Of a DNA stretch of 64,000 nucleotides, positions 34,000 to 41,288 are shown piece by piece. Position 1 is the stretch's first letter. Every line of letters begins with the position of its first letter. A program made the position numbers and the translations under genes. Under the pieces are notes generated by a model that had not been told where the DNA came from, ran no database searches, and saw only the letters and a list, made by a program, of their open reading frames with translations. This stretch comes from Desulfitobacterium_A sp034927245. GTDB taxonomy: Bacteria > Bacillota > Desulfitobacteriia > Desulfitobacteriales > Desulfitobacteriaceae. The stretch is taken from NCBI RefSeq assembly GCF_034927245.1, contig NZ_JAYFQK010000038.1, positions 62,001-126,000 on the forward strand, written 5' to 3'.

Positions 34000-34254
34000 G
34001 GATTCGATTTCCTTGATGAGAGCCTCCGGGGTCTTCAGGTCTTCCTGCTCGTCAAAGTATCCCATGCCGCCATTTGCGACCTCGGAGGGAGCGATGACGC
34101 AGTTCCTGAACATCGTATCCATGTACTTCACGCTGTCGCGTTTGCCGCCGCCTGTGTTGCCGACCTTGTCGTTCAGTTCGTAATACCACGACGGGCTGAC
34201 GCTCTGTAGGGTGAATTCCTGGCCGTTCACGGTCACCTTTTTCTGCTTAGCCAT
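33985..34254 (-). CDS. Tail assembly chaperone (XkdN/gpG-like)
   Basis: 89 residues from ATG 34254; an upstream ATG at 34323 in the same frame would add 23 residues. It has VNGQEFTLQSVSPSWYYELN near the start and EALIKEIESFLRE at the end, similar to PBSX XkdN-like chaperones that bind the tape measure during tail assembly. A frameshift extension in the +1/-2 frame follows its stop. It lies between tail tube and tape measure genes, the normal place. Confidence 0.82.
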   Translation of the reverse strand: MAKQKKVTVNGQEFTLQSVSPSWYYELNDKVGNTGGGKRDSVKYMDTMFRNCVIAPSEVANGGMGYFDEQEDLKTPEALIKEIESFLRE

Positions 34255-34329
34255 ATACTTTCTATAGCCCCTTTCGCTTAGTGATTTTGGCTTCTGCCGC
34301 CAGTTCTTGTTCTGTGCCGCCATCCCTGA

Positions 34330-34731
34330 TTACCTGTAGTTCAGGTCGGGGATGTAAATGTTGGCTGTCACGGTGGTTTCCTCTTTCCCGCGCGGTGCGT
34401 CCGGCATTTTGAGGATGCGGCAGTTCTCCTCGTTGACCTGAATTGCGTCTGCGTCGTTCGCGTCCGAGATGGACAGGCGGATAGGTTTCCGTCTGGCGCA
34501 AAGGTCGCGGATGTAGGGAAGGGAGGCGGAGGTGGACATCAGCGGGAGCGCGGCATTGCCGCTGTTGTTGGCGTTCTCGCTGTAGGTCACGTCACCCTGC
34601 GCCCCGACCGTGGGGGTTACGATATCTTCGTTGTGGGTCAGTGTCACCACGCCGTCCTGCGCGAAGCCCGTAATGGCTCGCCCGTTGAGCGAAATAGTGA
34701 CTTTCTTGGGGTCGTAAGTCTTGACTTCCAT
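34330..34731 (-). CDS. Tail tube protein (DUF3277-like)
   Basis: 133 residues, with YDPKKVTISLNGRAITGFAQ at the N-terminus and HNEDIVTPTVGAQGDVTYSE and NSGNAALPLMSTSASL after it, which is the DUF3277 structural-protein pattern found next to sheath genes. It polymerises inside the sheath. It follows the sheath gene by 19 bp. Confidence 0.88.
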   Translation of the reverse strand: MEVKTYDPKKVTISLNGRAITGFAQDGVVTLTHNEDIVTPTVGAQGDVTYSENANNSGNAALPLMSTSASLPYIRDLCARRKPIRLSISDANDADAIQVNEENCRILKMPDAPRGKEETTVTANIYIPDLNYR

Positions 34732-34750
34732 TGTGCGTTATCCTCCTTTC

Positions 34751-35848
34751 TTACGCGCTTAGGGAGGCGCGGAGCGTTCCCTTGACTTTTACGCTGTGAA
34801 CGGCACCCTCCAGCAGGGCTTCCCAGACGACGTCCGGCATCTGCCGTGCCCGCGCTTGGTCATCAGTCGCTTGTGACCGTTTCGGCACGACGACGTTATA
34901 AATGCCCGCGCCGCTCTCCGGGTCTCTGGCGATAACGCCAAGGGATACCGCTTTATTCAGCGAAGCGAAGACTGCCGCAGCGACCAGAGCAAAGCCCGCG
35001 TCGGTGTACGGCACTTTCGCGTTCTGCAGGAACACGTCATAAAGTTCCGAACGCATACGGTGCGCGATGTAATCTGCGCCCATCTGCACATCGATGAATT
35101 CACCGTCCCAGCAGGTGCCGTTCTTGACATACTGCCGCTTATACTCCTCGGTGAGGAAGTTGATGTTTGCCTCCTCCAGTGCTTCACGCTGCGCGTCCGT
35201 GATGTCCGGCATAGTGATGCCCTGCGGACGCTTGAATTTCCACGTCACGCTGACGGGGTAGAACGGGCCGACATTGCCAAGGTACGCCGCGTCTGCTTCC
35301 TCGTCGAGGTGCAGGGTGTCGCTGTAAATAATCGCGCTACGGCGGTACCCGCCCACGAGCGCGAGGTTGTCGGTCTGTCCAAAATAGAATTTACGATGGT
35401 CTTCGATGCCCGCGCCGAGTTCCGCCTCGGTCGGTTCACTGTCCTCCGCGAATTTGGCGAGCGCGGTGACTATGTCGTCCTCATCGCGGTCGGTAAGCAG
35501 GATGTACCAGTCGTTGTCGGTCTCCTGCAGGGTTTTTATTTTGTCGATTAAGTCCGTCGCCTTTGCCTTATCAGTTTCTCCCGTAAGGGCGGGGAAGCCG
35601 ACGATTTTCACCTTGCGGATGAGGGTCTCGGCGAGCGTTGTCTTGCCTTGGTTAAACATAGCGGCGCACTTATTGTAAATGCGCTGGGGCTTGCCAGCCA
35701 CGTCGGGGAACGCTGCCCGCACCTCATCCAAGCTGCGGTAGGTAGCGATGTCCTTTGCGCCCGCTGTGGAAATGAGCAGGATGTCGAGTGCCTCCGATGC
35801 TCTGGGCTTTGCGTCGATGTTCACGACGACGATAACGTCTTTAGGCAT
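34751..35848 (-). CDS. Contractile tail sheath protein (DUF3383-like)
   Basis: 365 residues. Its size, the central NDWYILLTDRDEDDIVTALA, PFYPVSVTWKFKRPQGI, and the C-terminal tube-facing segment (WEALLEGAVHSVKVKGTLRA) fit phage sheath proteins of the DUF3383 type. It lies directly before the tube gene. The presence of a sheath makes this a myovirus-like phage. Confidence 0.88.
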   Translation of the reverse strand: MPKDVIVVVNIDAKPRASEALDILLISTAGAKDIATYRSLDEVRAAFPDVAGKPQRIYNKCAAMFNQGKTTLAETLIRKVKIVGFPALTGETDKAKATDLIDKIKTLQETDNDWYILLTDRDEDDIVTALAKFAEDSEPTEAELGAGIEDHRKFYFGQTDNLALVGGYRRSAIIYSDTLHLDEEADAAYLGNVGPFYPVSVTWKFKRPQGITMPDITDAQREALEEANINFLTEEYKRQYVKNGTCWDGEFIDVQMGADYIAHRMRSELYDVFLQNAKVPYTDAGFALVAAAVFASLNKAVSLGVIARDPESGAGIYNVVVPKRSQATDDQARARQMPDVVWEALLEGAVHSVKVKGTLRASLSA

Positions 35849-35852
35849 AATC

Positions 35853-36404
35853 TCACTCCTTTGTTTCTGATGTTGTGACGCTTCCGACCGTCTCGTCCGT
35901 CCGGCTATCCACGCGGGTGTAGCGGATGCGAACGTCGAAGCCGTAGCGTCTTGCCGCCTCGTCGACGACGAGGGTCGTGCGGTTAGTGGTGTTGGTCACG
36001 TCCACGACCACGATGCCGAGGTTGGACAGGATGTCGTACTCTGCGTGTAAAAAGAAGCCCTGCGCTCGTTCTGCGAGGCTCTGGGCTTCATCTTCTCCGT
36101 AGATGTATGGCTCCGTGTCTGCGCCGTTCTCATCCTTGCTCCATCGGTTGATGCTGCAGAAGATGAGGGAAAGGGTCGCTGTGGGCTGTTCTGTGCGCGT
36201 GGTCGTGAGTTTGGTCGTGCTGGGTATCTCGGTCTGCTCGTAGTTTCCCATCGCTCCTGTGGGCGCGTATGGGGTCGTCACGCTGTAATAGCAAAACGGA
36301 TAGTTATCGGGCGGGGGAGTTGCTTGGTCGCCCAATATCACCGGGATACCGAGGTACTGTTCCAGCCGCTGGGTGATGATGTTGCGTACTTCTAAAAATG
36401 TCAT
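35853..36404 (-). CDS. Neck/tail terminator protein
   Basis: 183 residues. It starts MTFLEVRNIITQRLEQYLG, and YPFCYYSVTTPY and GFDVRIRYTRVDSRTDETVG follow, matching the phage neck terminator (LIC_12616-like) family that sits between connector and sheath genes. It overlaps the preceding gene by 4 bp. Confidence 0.82.
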   Translation of the reverse strand: MTFLEVRNIITQRLEQYLGIPVILGDQATPPPDNYPFCYYSVTTPYAPTGAMGNYEQTEIPSTTKLTTTRTEQPTATLSLIFCSINRWSKDENGADTEPYIYGEDEAQSLAERAQGFFLHAEYDILSNLGIVVVDVTNTTNRTTLVVDEAARRYGFDVRIRYTRVDSRTDETVGSVTTSETKE

Positions 36405-36769
36405 TTTGGCGATGCGCCTCCTCTCGCTTCCACGGCGTACCGCTTCATGGGGTGTATCGGGCCGTGTGTGAGTTCCTGCGTGACGGTGTAGGTCGCGCCG
36501 TCGTAGGTGTCCGTGAAGGTCGCCCCGACTGCGAGACGGTGGCTGTTGGTGTACAGCTTTTGCGTCTGCTTGGTGTAGGTTCCCTCTGGCATATACTGCA
36601 AGTCCTCGTTCGACATCGGCATGACCACGCCCTTAAAGGTGACGGTTGCTGGGTTAAGAGTAGGCTTCCATTGCCCTCCGTTGGTGCTGTCGTGGCTCCC
36701 GCCCGGCGTTATCTGCTTCATGTCGTGGAGGAGACCGATGGGTATCTGGGGTTTTGCAAAGTTCAGCAT
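36401..36769 (-). CDS. Head-tail joining protein
   Basis: 122 residues from ATG 36769 (GGGAGGAG upstream; TAATG overlap with the preceding stop). MLNFAKPQIPIGLLHDMKQI at the start and RLAVGATFTDTYDGATYTVT suggest a small beta-barrel stopper/closure protein. Named by position between the gp10-like protein and the neck terminator; sequence family not certain. Confidence 0.7.
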   Translation of the reverse strand: MLNFAKPQIPIGLLHDMKQITPGGSHDSTNGGQWKPTLNPATVTFKGVVMPMSNEDLQYMPEGTYTKQTQKLYTNSHRLAVGATFTDTYDGATYTVTQELTHGPIHPMKRYAVEARGGASPK

Positions 36770-37386
36770 TATTCTCCTCCCTCCACTTTGAATGTGATGC
36801 TTTGGTATAACCGTCCGCTTTCTACGAGCGGAGCCTCTTGATTGGTTGATGCCATCGTGATGTTGCTCTTGGGCTTCAGCTTGGTGTTGAAATACTCCTG
36901 TGTCATCTGAACGCAGAATAGTCCGATGTTTTCTGCTGCTTGTTGGGCAGTCCACTCGCCTTTAATTATGCGGTCGACTGCCATGCGTGTCGTGGCTTCG
37001 ATGCCTTGCTTACCACTGTCATAGCTTCCACGGATGAAGCTGCGCTCTGGGATATGGACGGTCGGCAGGAGCATAAACAGAAATTCTATTTCGTCCTTGC
37101 CTTTGTCCCTGACGACGAACACATCGCCGTCATCCGTTCGCAGTATCCATGTGTTGTCGATGTCTCTGGGGCTTTTGTCTTTGAGCCACGGCTTCAACGG
37201 TATTGCGAGGTTCTTCGCCTTTTTTGCCGTAATGGTCGCACCGTACTCGTGAACGCCAGCTATCATCAGTAGTTCGCTATCCTCGTCGCCTTGGATGCCG
37301 ACGTGAATTTTCATCTTGCTTAGTGCCATGAGTTCGCGCCGGATGCGGGCGAGGTTTTCCAGTATGGGGTTCGGTTTGTTTGCCAT
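36769..37386 (-). CDS. HK97 gp10-like head-tail/tail completion protein
   Basis: 205 residues from ATG 37386 (GGAGGTG upstream). It has MKIHVGIQGDEDSELLMIAGVHEYGATI and IPERSFIRGSYDSGKQGIEA (each given in part), typical of gp10/Mu gpG-like morphogenesis proteins (the V-HEYG and IPERSF motifs are characteristic). Role in tail completion is by family. Confidence 0.85.
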   Translation of the reverse strand: MANKPNPILENLARIRRELMALSKMKIHVGIQGDEDSELLMIAGVHEYGATITAKKAKNLAIPLKPWLKDKSPRDIDNTWILRTDDGDVFVVRDKGKDEIEFLFMLLPTVHIPERSFIRGSYDSGKQGIEATTRMAVDRIIKGEWTAQQAAENIGLFCVQMTQEYFNTKLKPKSNITMASTNQEAPLVESGRLYQSITFKVEGGE

Positions 37387-37397
37387 CGCGCACCTCC

Positions 37398-38054
37398 TTA
37401 AAGTCGAGTGTAGTAGCCTATGGTATCGAGCCATTCCTGACGTGGGCTTTTGTCAAAAGTCCACGATACGTCCGAAATGCTGAACGCCGATAAGCCCTGC
37501 GCCCCGTTCTGCATGGTGGCGAATTCCTGACTAACCGCGCCCCAGACCACGCCCTGCAGGTCAAATGGGAGTGTCGAGGGTTCTTCCTCGGTCGCGTCTT
37601 TCGGCAAGACATAGCCCGCCGTGTATTTGACCTCCAAGCACCGCATTGGAGCGACGATGTCATAGGATAGGCCGCCCCGGTATCCCCGAAGCGGCCACCC
37701 TTTGTCTTTGTAAAGCACGCCGATTTCCCCGGTCACGTTGAAGTCGTACTCGCTATCGGGGATGATGTCTCCGTCGCTGGTGTCCTTGACGTACTCGACC
37801 GCGAGTATCGGCCATTGAAGCAGGACGAGTTCTTGTGTGCCGGAGGCGACGTATTGCTGGATGTAAGTCTTCTTGCCGAGGTGCCGCCCTGTCATGCGCT
37901 CCACCCACGCGGACACGCTGTTGATGAGATTAACGATTATCACGTCGCGCTGGGGGTCGATATCATCCGGCGCAATGCCGAGCATCGTCTTCATTGCTTC
38001 AAGCGTCGTTAGCGCGTTCGGAGCCAGCGGTATGGCGGGCGTAGTATTACTCAT
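37398..38054 (-). CDS. Head-tail connector (gp6-like)
   Basis: 218 residues. The helical N-terminus LTTLEAMKTMLGIAPDDIDP, LINSVSAWVERMTGRHLGKK and the beta part VEYVKDTSDGDIIPDSEYDF match gp6/gp15-like connectors, which form a ring under the portal. Located between capsid and tail genes. Confidence 0.88.
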   Translation of the reverse strand: MSNTTPAIPLAPNALTTLEAMKTMLGIAPDDIDPQRDVIIVNLINSVSAWVERMTGRHLGKKTYIQQYVASGTQELVLLQWPILAVEYVKDTSDGDIIPDSEYDFNVTGEIGVLYKDKGWPLRGYRGGLSYDIVAPMRCLEVKYTAGYVLPKDATEEEPSTLPFDLQGVVWGAVSQEFATMQNGAQGLSAFSISDVSWTFDKSPRQEWLDTIGYYTRL

Positions 38055-38078
38055 GGTTGGTCACCTCCTCTGGGGTTG

Positions 38079-38246
38079 TTATTTTTCCTCGTCCTTTTTG
38101 GGTCTGCCTCTGCCTTTGTCAGCTGGTGCGGCAGAAGCCGCCGCCGTGGGTTCCGTGGCTGGCGCGGGTGCGTCGACCTTGGTCTCCACGACGGGGTGTG
38201 CTGCCTTATTTGCTGACGGAGCAGGGCTTTTATAAATCCTTGCCAT
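38079..38246 (-). CDS. Small Ala/Pro-rich basic protein, 55 residues
   Basis: MARIYKSPAPSANKAAHPVV with a low-complexity middle and a C-terminal GRGRPKKDEEK, an AT-hook-like motif. AAGAGGGGG lies 8 bases before ATG 38246. It occupies the gap between connector and decoration genes in the same orientation. Small proteins with such tails are common at this spot in phages; function unknown, perhaps DNA or capsid binding. Confidence 0.7.
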   Translation of the reverse strand: MARIYKSPAPSANKAAHPVVETKVDAPAPATEPTAAASAAPADKGRGRPKKDEEK

Positions 38247-38261
38247 GCTCTCGTCCCCCTC

Positions 38262-38633
38262 TTAAACGGGCGCGTACTGCGCGTCGCCCAGCGCGTATGC
38301 GTAAGTTGCCCCGGACGCTGCCGCGCCGCTGGCGGTGACTTTGATGTACTTCTTGCACCCGACGAGGTCGAGGTCGAGGTTCACCTTATCGCCCGCCGCG
38401 ACGGTCAGTTCTACCACGCCGTCCGTGGTTTTCCCCTCGCTGGGTGCGATGTGGGTGTCGGCGACCGCCGTGAAGGGGCCGCCCTCAGTATCGCTGTGGG
38501 TGACGGTCAGTGTCAGTTTGCCCGCTGCCGTTACTTCCGCCGCGACAATCGCGGAGAGAAAGTTCTGGCGGTCAATCGCCGCGCCGCTGGTGTACGGCGC
38601 GACTTTTACATTTTCCATGAGTTCGCGTTTCAT
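38262..38633 (-). CDS. Putative capsid decoration/cement protein
   Basis: 123 residues, beta-rich, with IDRQNFLSAIVAAEVTAAGK and TLTVTHSDTEGGPFTAVADT. Place directly after the major capsid gene and composition suggest a decoration protein. No firm family match. Confidence 0.62.
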   Translation of the reverse strand: MKRELMENVKVAPYTSGAAIDRQNFLSAIVAAEVTAAGKLTLTVTHSDTEGGPFTAVADTHIAPSEGKTTDGVVELTVAAGDKVNLDLDLVGCKKYIKVTASGAAASGATYAYALGDAQYAPV

Positions 38634-38669
38634 TGCGTTTTCCTCCTTGTTCGATAATCTGCGCCGCTC

Positions 38670-40250
38670 TTAGGCGATGACGCAGTTCTTGATGTAAGCG
38701 AAGCTCTCCGCATGACGTGCGGCGATATCGACATACATCAGGGCACGGGTGGCAGTCAGGTTCTCCTCAAAGGCGTTATGCTGTACGCCGTCCTCGTCCG
38801 TCCACGAGCCGTCGAGGGTCGTGTAGGTTTCGAGACCGAGTTGCTCGCCGATGAGCAGGTCTGCCCAGTTTCCGAAGAACATAGCGGTCTTGTTGCCGCT
38901 GTCGGTCGGGATTTGGTTGCTGACCTTGTAGGGGAAGCCCAGCAGCTTGCCGCTGTTCATCTCCTCGCGGTAGATGTATGCGCCAGTGGTGGTCTTCAAG
39001 TTCATGAGGTAGCCCTCCATCATGCTGTTGAAAGTCCAGCCGAGACCGAGGTCGTCGACGTTCTTTGCCAGCACGGTGCTACGCACATAAACAGGGAAGT
39101 CAGAAGTAATTTTTCCGCTCGCGTCCACGAGGTCAGGGTTGTTAAGGGTCGTTGCGTCGATGTTGAGAATGCCGGGGGTTGCCTGAACGCCGAGGGGCTG
39201 GAATTCTCCGCCCTTGCCGAACAGTGCGCCCCAGTCGAGACCGAGTTCCATGCGTCGGGTCAGGTCGCTGGCAAAGATGGCATCCGCGCTGTAGTTGGTC
39301 GACATGATGAGTTCGCGGGTCTGGGGAACGATAGCCTCCAGACGCTTCGCGGACAGCTTCACGTTGCCAAACGCAGGCTGGGTCTTAGTGATTTTGCGCT
39401 GCTCGCCGCCCCATGTCGCTCTCGCGCCGCTGGTCATCTTCGGGATGTTCAGGTTGCCATTTGCCATCGGCACTTTCCTTGCGCCGAGTTCAAAGACGAC
39501 GGTCTTCGCGTAGAGCATCTCGATGATTTCGTCGAGGTAGATTTCGGGGATGAGGTAGCCGCCCGTGGAGGGGACGGTTGCGGACAGGGCTTTGAATTCC
39601 CTTTCCATTGCCTCGTCGCCGTAGTGCTTCCGCGCCATAAACGCGGCTTGGTCGGGGTCGTGCCGCCCGAATACGTCCAAGCACTTCACTGCACGGGCGA
39701 GTTGGATTTCAGGCGGGATTTTCTTCGTGTTCTGCGTTGCGCCAGAACGAGGGATGTAGATGTCTCCATACTTGCGGGAGGCGGGAGCAGGGGCAGCGTT
39801 GCGGCTCTTGGAGCGCGTCTTGGTCTGGGTGGCTTTGCGGTTCGCGTACTTGCGCTTGCCCTCGTCGCCCTCCTCACGCGCTTCCTCGCGCCCATCGGAG
39901 GCTTTCTCCTCGCTGTCCTCGTCGGTGCCGTCTTCTTTCTCGTCGCCGTCTTCGAGTCCGTCGATGATTTCGGCGACCTCTGCCATGATGTCCTCAGTGG
40001 GGTCGTCGTCGATTTCCTCGCCAGCTTCTTTACGGCTCTTGCGCTTTTCGGTGGCGGAAGCGATAGCATCGGTGACGATGTTCATGAGGTCTTCGGTGGA
40101 AACGCCAGCCGCATCTTCGGATGCGTCGTCGTTCTCTCCACCCATCGCTTCCTTGACGGCGGCTTTAATCATTTCGCCGAGTTCGTCCGCGCCCATCTTC
40201 ATGGACTTGGCTTTGGTGGGGGCTGCGTTGCCCTTCTTGTAACGCTTCAT
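38670..40250 (-). CDS. Major capsid protein, HK97 fold with N-terminal scaffold-like domain
   Basis: 526 residues. Residues 1-150 are highly charged (very acidic, then Lys/Arg-rich), like a delta/scaffold domain removed by the prohead protease. From about 190 the HK97 fold follows: STGGYLIPEIYLDEIIEMLY, RLEAIVPQTRELIMSTNYSA, RMELGLDWGALFGKGGEFQP and the C-terminal LMYVDIAARHAESFAYIKNC. It is encoded directly behind the protease. A long plus-strand open frame here is only its mirror. Confidence 0.95.
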   Translation of the reverse strand: MKRYKKGNAAPTKAKSMKMGADELGEMIKAAVKEAMGGENDDASEDAAGVSTEDLMNIVTDAIASATEKRKSRKEAGEEIDDDPTEDIMAEVAEIIDGLEDGDEKEDGTDEDSEEKASDGREEAREEGDEGKRKYANRKATQTKTRSKSRNAAPAPASRKYGDIYIPRSGATQNTKKIPPEIQLARAVKCLDVFGRHDPDQAAFMARKHYGDEAMEREFKALSATVPSTGGYLIPEIYLDEIIEMLYAKTVVFELGARKVPMANGNLNIPKMTSGARATWGGEQRKITKTQPAFGNVKLSAKRLEAIVPQTRELIMSTNYSADAIFASDLTRRMELGLDWGALFGKGGEFQPLGVQATPGILNIDATTLNNPDLVDASGKITSDFPVYVRSTVLAKNVDDLGLGWTFNSMMEGYLMNLKTTTGAYIYREEMNSGKLLGFPYKVSNQIPTDSGNKTAMFFGNWADLLIGEQLGLETYTTLDGSWTDEDGVQHNAFEENLTATRALMYVDIAARHAESFAYIKNCVIA

Positions 40251-40268
40251 AGTTCGTTTTCCTCCTTG

Positions 40269-41273
40269 TTAAAATGTGATTTCGATGGTTGGGATTTGCT
40301 GGGGTTCCTGCCGCTGTTTCCGCTGTTGGGTGCGGCTCGGCGGCGGTGCGCTCTTGGCTCCCTGCTGTTCGCCCTCTGCCTCCTTGATGATGGCTTTGAG
40401 TGCCTTTATCGCACCCTCCATCGTGGTACAGGCTTCTTTCAGGGATTTCAGGCGTACCGTGCTGATTTTACGCCCCTCTTTCAGGTCGGCGATGATGCCC
40501 TCTGCCATCTGGGTCGCCCGGTCTGCGGTCTCGGTAGCTTTGTATCCCGTGATGACCGCCTCGGGGTTCATAGCCCATGTGACGATGGACACCTCCCACA
40601 GCTTGACCTCGCGCAGGTGCCGCACACCGTCCTCTTTGTCGTAGTCAAAAGTCACCGGGTCGTAGCCGATGGACATCTCGGACAGCACTCTGTCCCGTAG
40701 GAGCGTCTTCACGTCCTTGCCCATAGCTGTATCGCTGATTTTGCCCTTGATATAGAGGCCGTGCGCGTCCTCGCGCAGTTCGAGGGGTTTTCCGATTGGC
40801 AGGTCATAATCATTGTGAAGCACGAGAATTTTCACTCGCTCCCAGCCCTCGGCGATTGTCTTCGTGAAGGCTCCGGGTTCTATGATGTCGCCTCCGCTGT
40901 CCACGTTGCCGAAAACGGCAGCGTAGCCAGAGAAGATGCCCTGCTCCTCGTCAAATTCTTCCAGTTCAAACTGGAGTGTTTTGTATTCGGTCTTGCGGCT
41001 CTTGGTCTTCACGCCCGTTTGGAGGGACGCTTCCCAAGCCTCCAGCCCGACCTTTTCGTCGTAGTAGCGCGGGGTCTCATTCAGGTGCGCCAGTACGATT
41101 TTCGCTGTTTTTAAGGGGTCGTCGTCCGTAATGTTAGTGACGGTGGCGACCGTGCCGTGTTCGAGTTCGACGTTCATCCCGCGCAGGAAATCGTCGGGGG
41201 TGAATTTTACCGCGTCGAAGTCCACGCCGAGGGCTTTAGTTGCATCGGCGGCTTGTTTTGCTGTGAATGCCAT
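40269..41273 (-). CDS. DUF5661 domain fused to HK97-family prohead protease
   Basis: 334 residues. Residues 1-75 (FTPDDFLRGMNVELEHGTVA, DDPLKTAKIVLAHLNETPRY) match the small DUF5661 domain. From about 95 the U35/HK97 protease follows: FSGYAAVFGNVDSGGDIIEP, LVLHNDYDLPIGKPLELRED (catalytic His), LSEMSIGYDP (catalytic Ser) and LWEVSIVTWAMNPEAVITGY. It cleaves the capsid N-terminus during maturation. The C-terminal 80 residues are a charged extension. Confidence 0.92.
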   Translation of the reverse strand: MAFTAKQAADATKALGVDFDAVKFTPDDFLRGMNVELEHGTVATVTNITDDDPLKTAKIVLAHLNETPRYYDEKVGLEAWEASLQTGVKTKSRKTEYKTLQFELEEFDEEQGIFSGYAAVFGNVDSGGDIIEPGAFTKTIAEGWERVKILVLHNDYDLPIGKPLELREDAHGLYIKGKISDTAMGKDVKTLLRDRVLSEMSIGYDPVTFDYDKEDGVRHLREVKLWEVSIVTWAMNPEAVITGYKATETADRATQMAEGIIADLKEGRKISTVRLKSLKEACTTMEGAIKALKAIIKEAEGEQQGAKSAPPPSRTQQRKQRQEPQQIPTIEITF

Positions 41274-41288
41274 ATTGTTCCTCCTCTC

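Noticed and set aside
38712..40700. Very long plus-strand open frame (over 600 codons)
   Set aside because: It is antisense to the major capsid and protease genes, has no ribosome site, and its composition is that of a mirror frame in GC-rich DNA.
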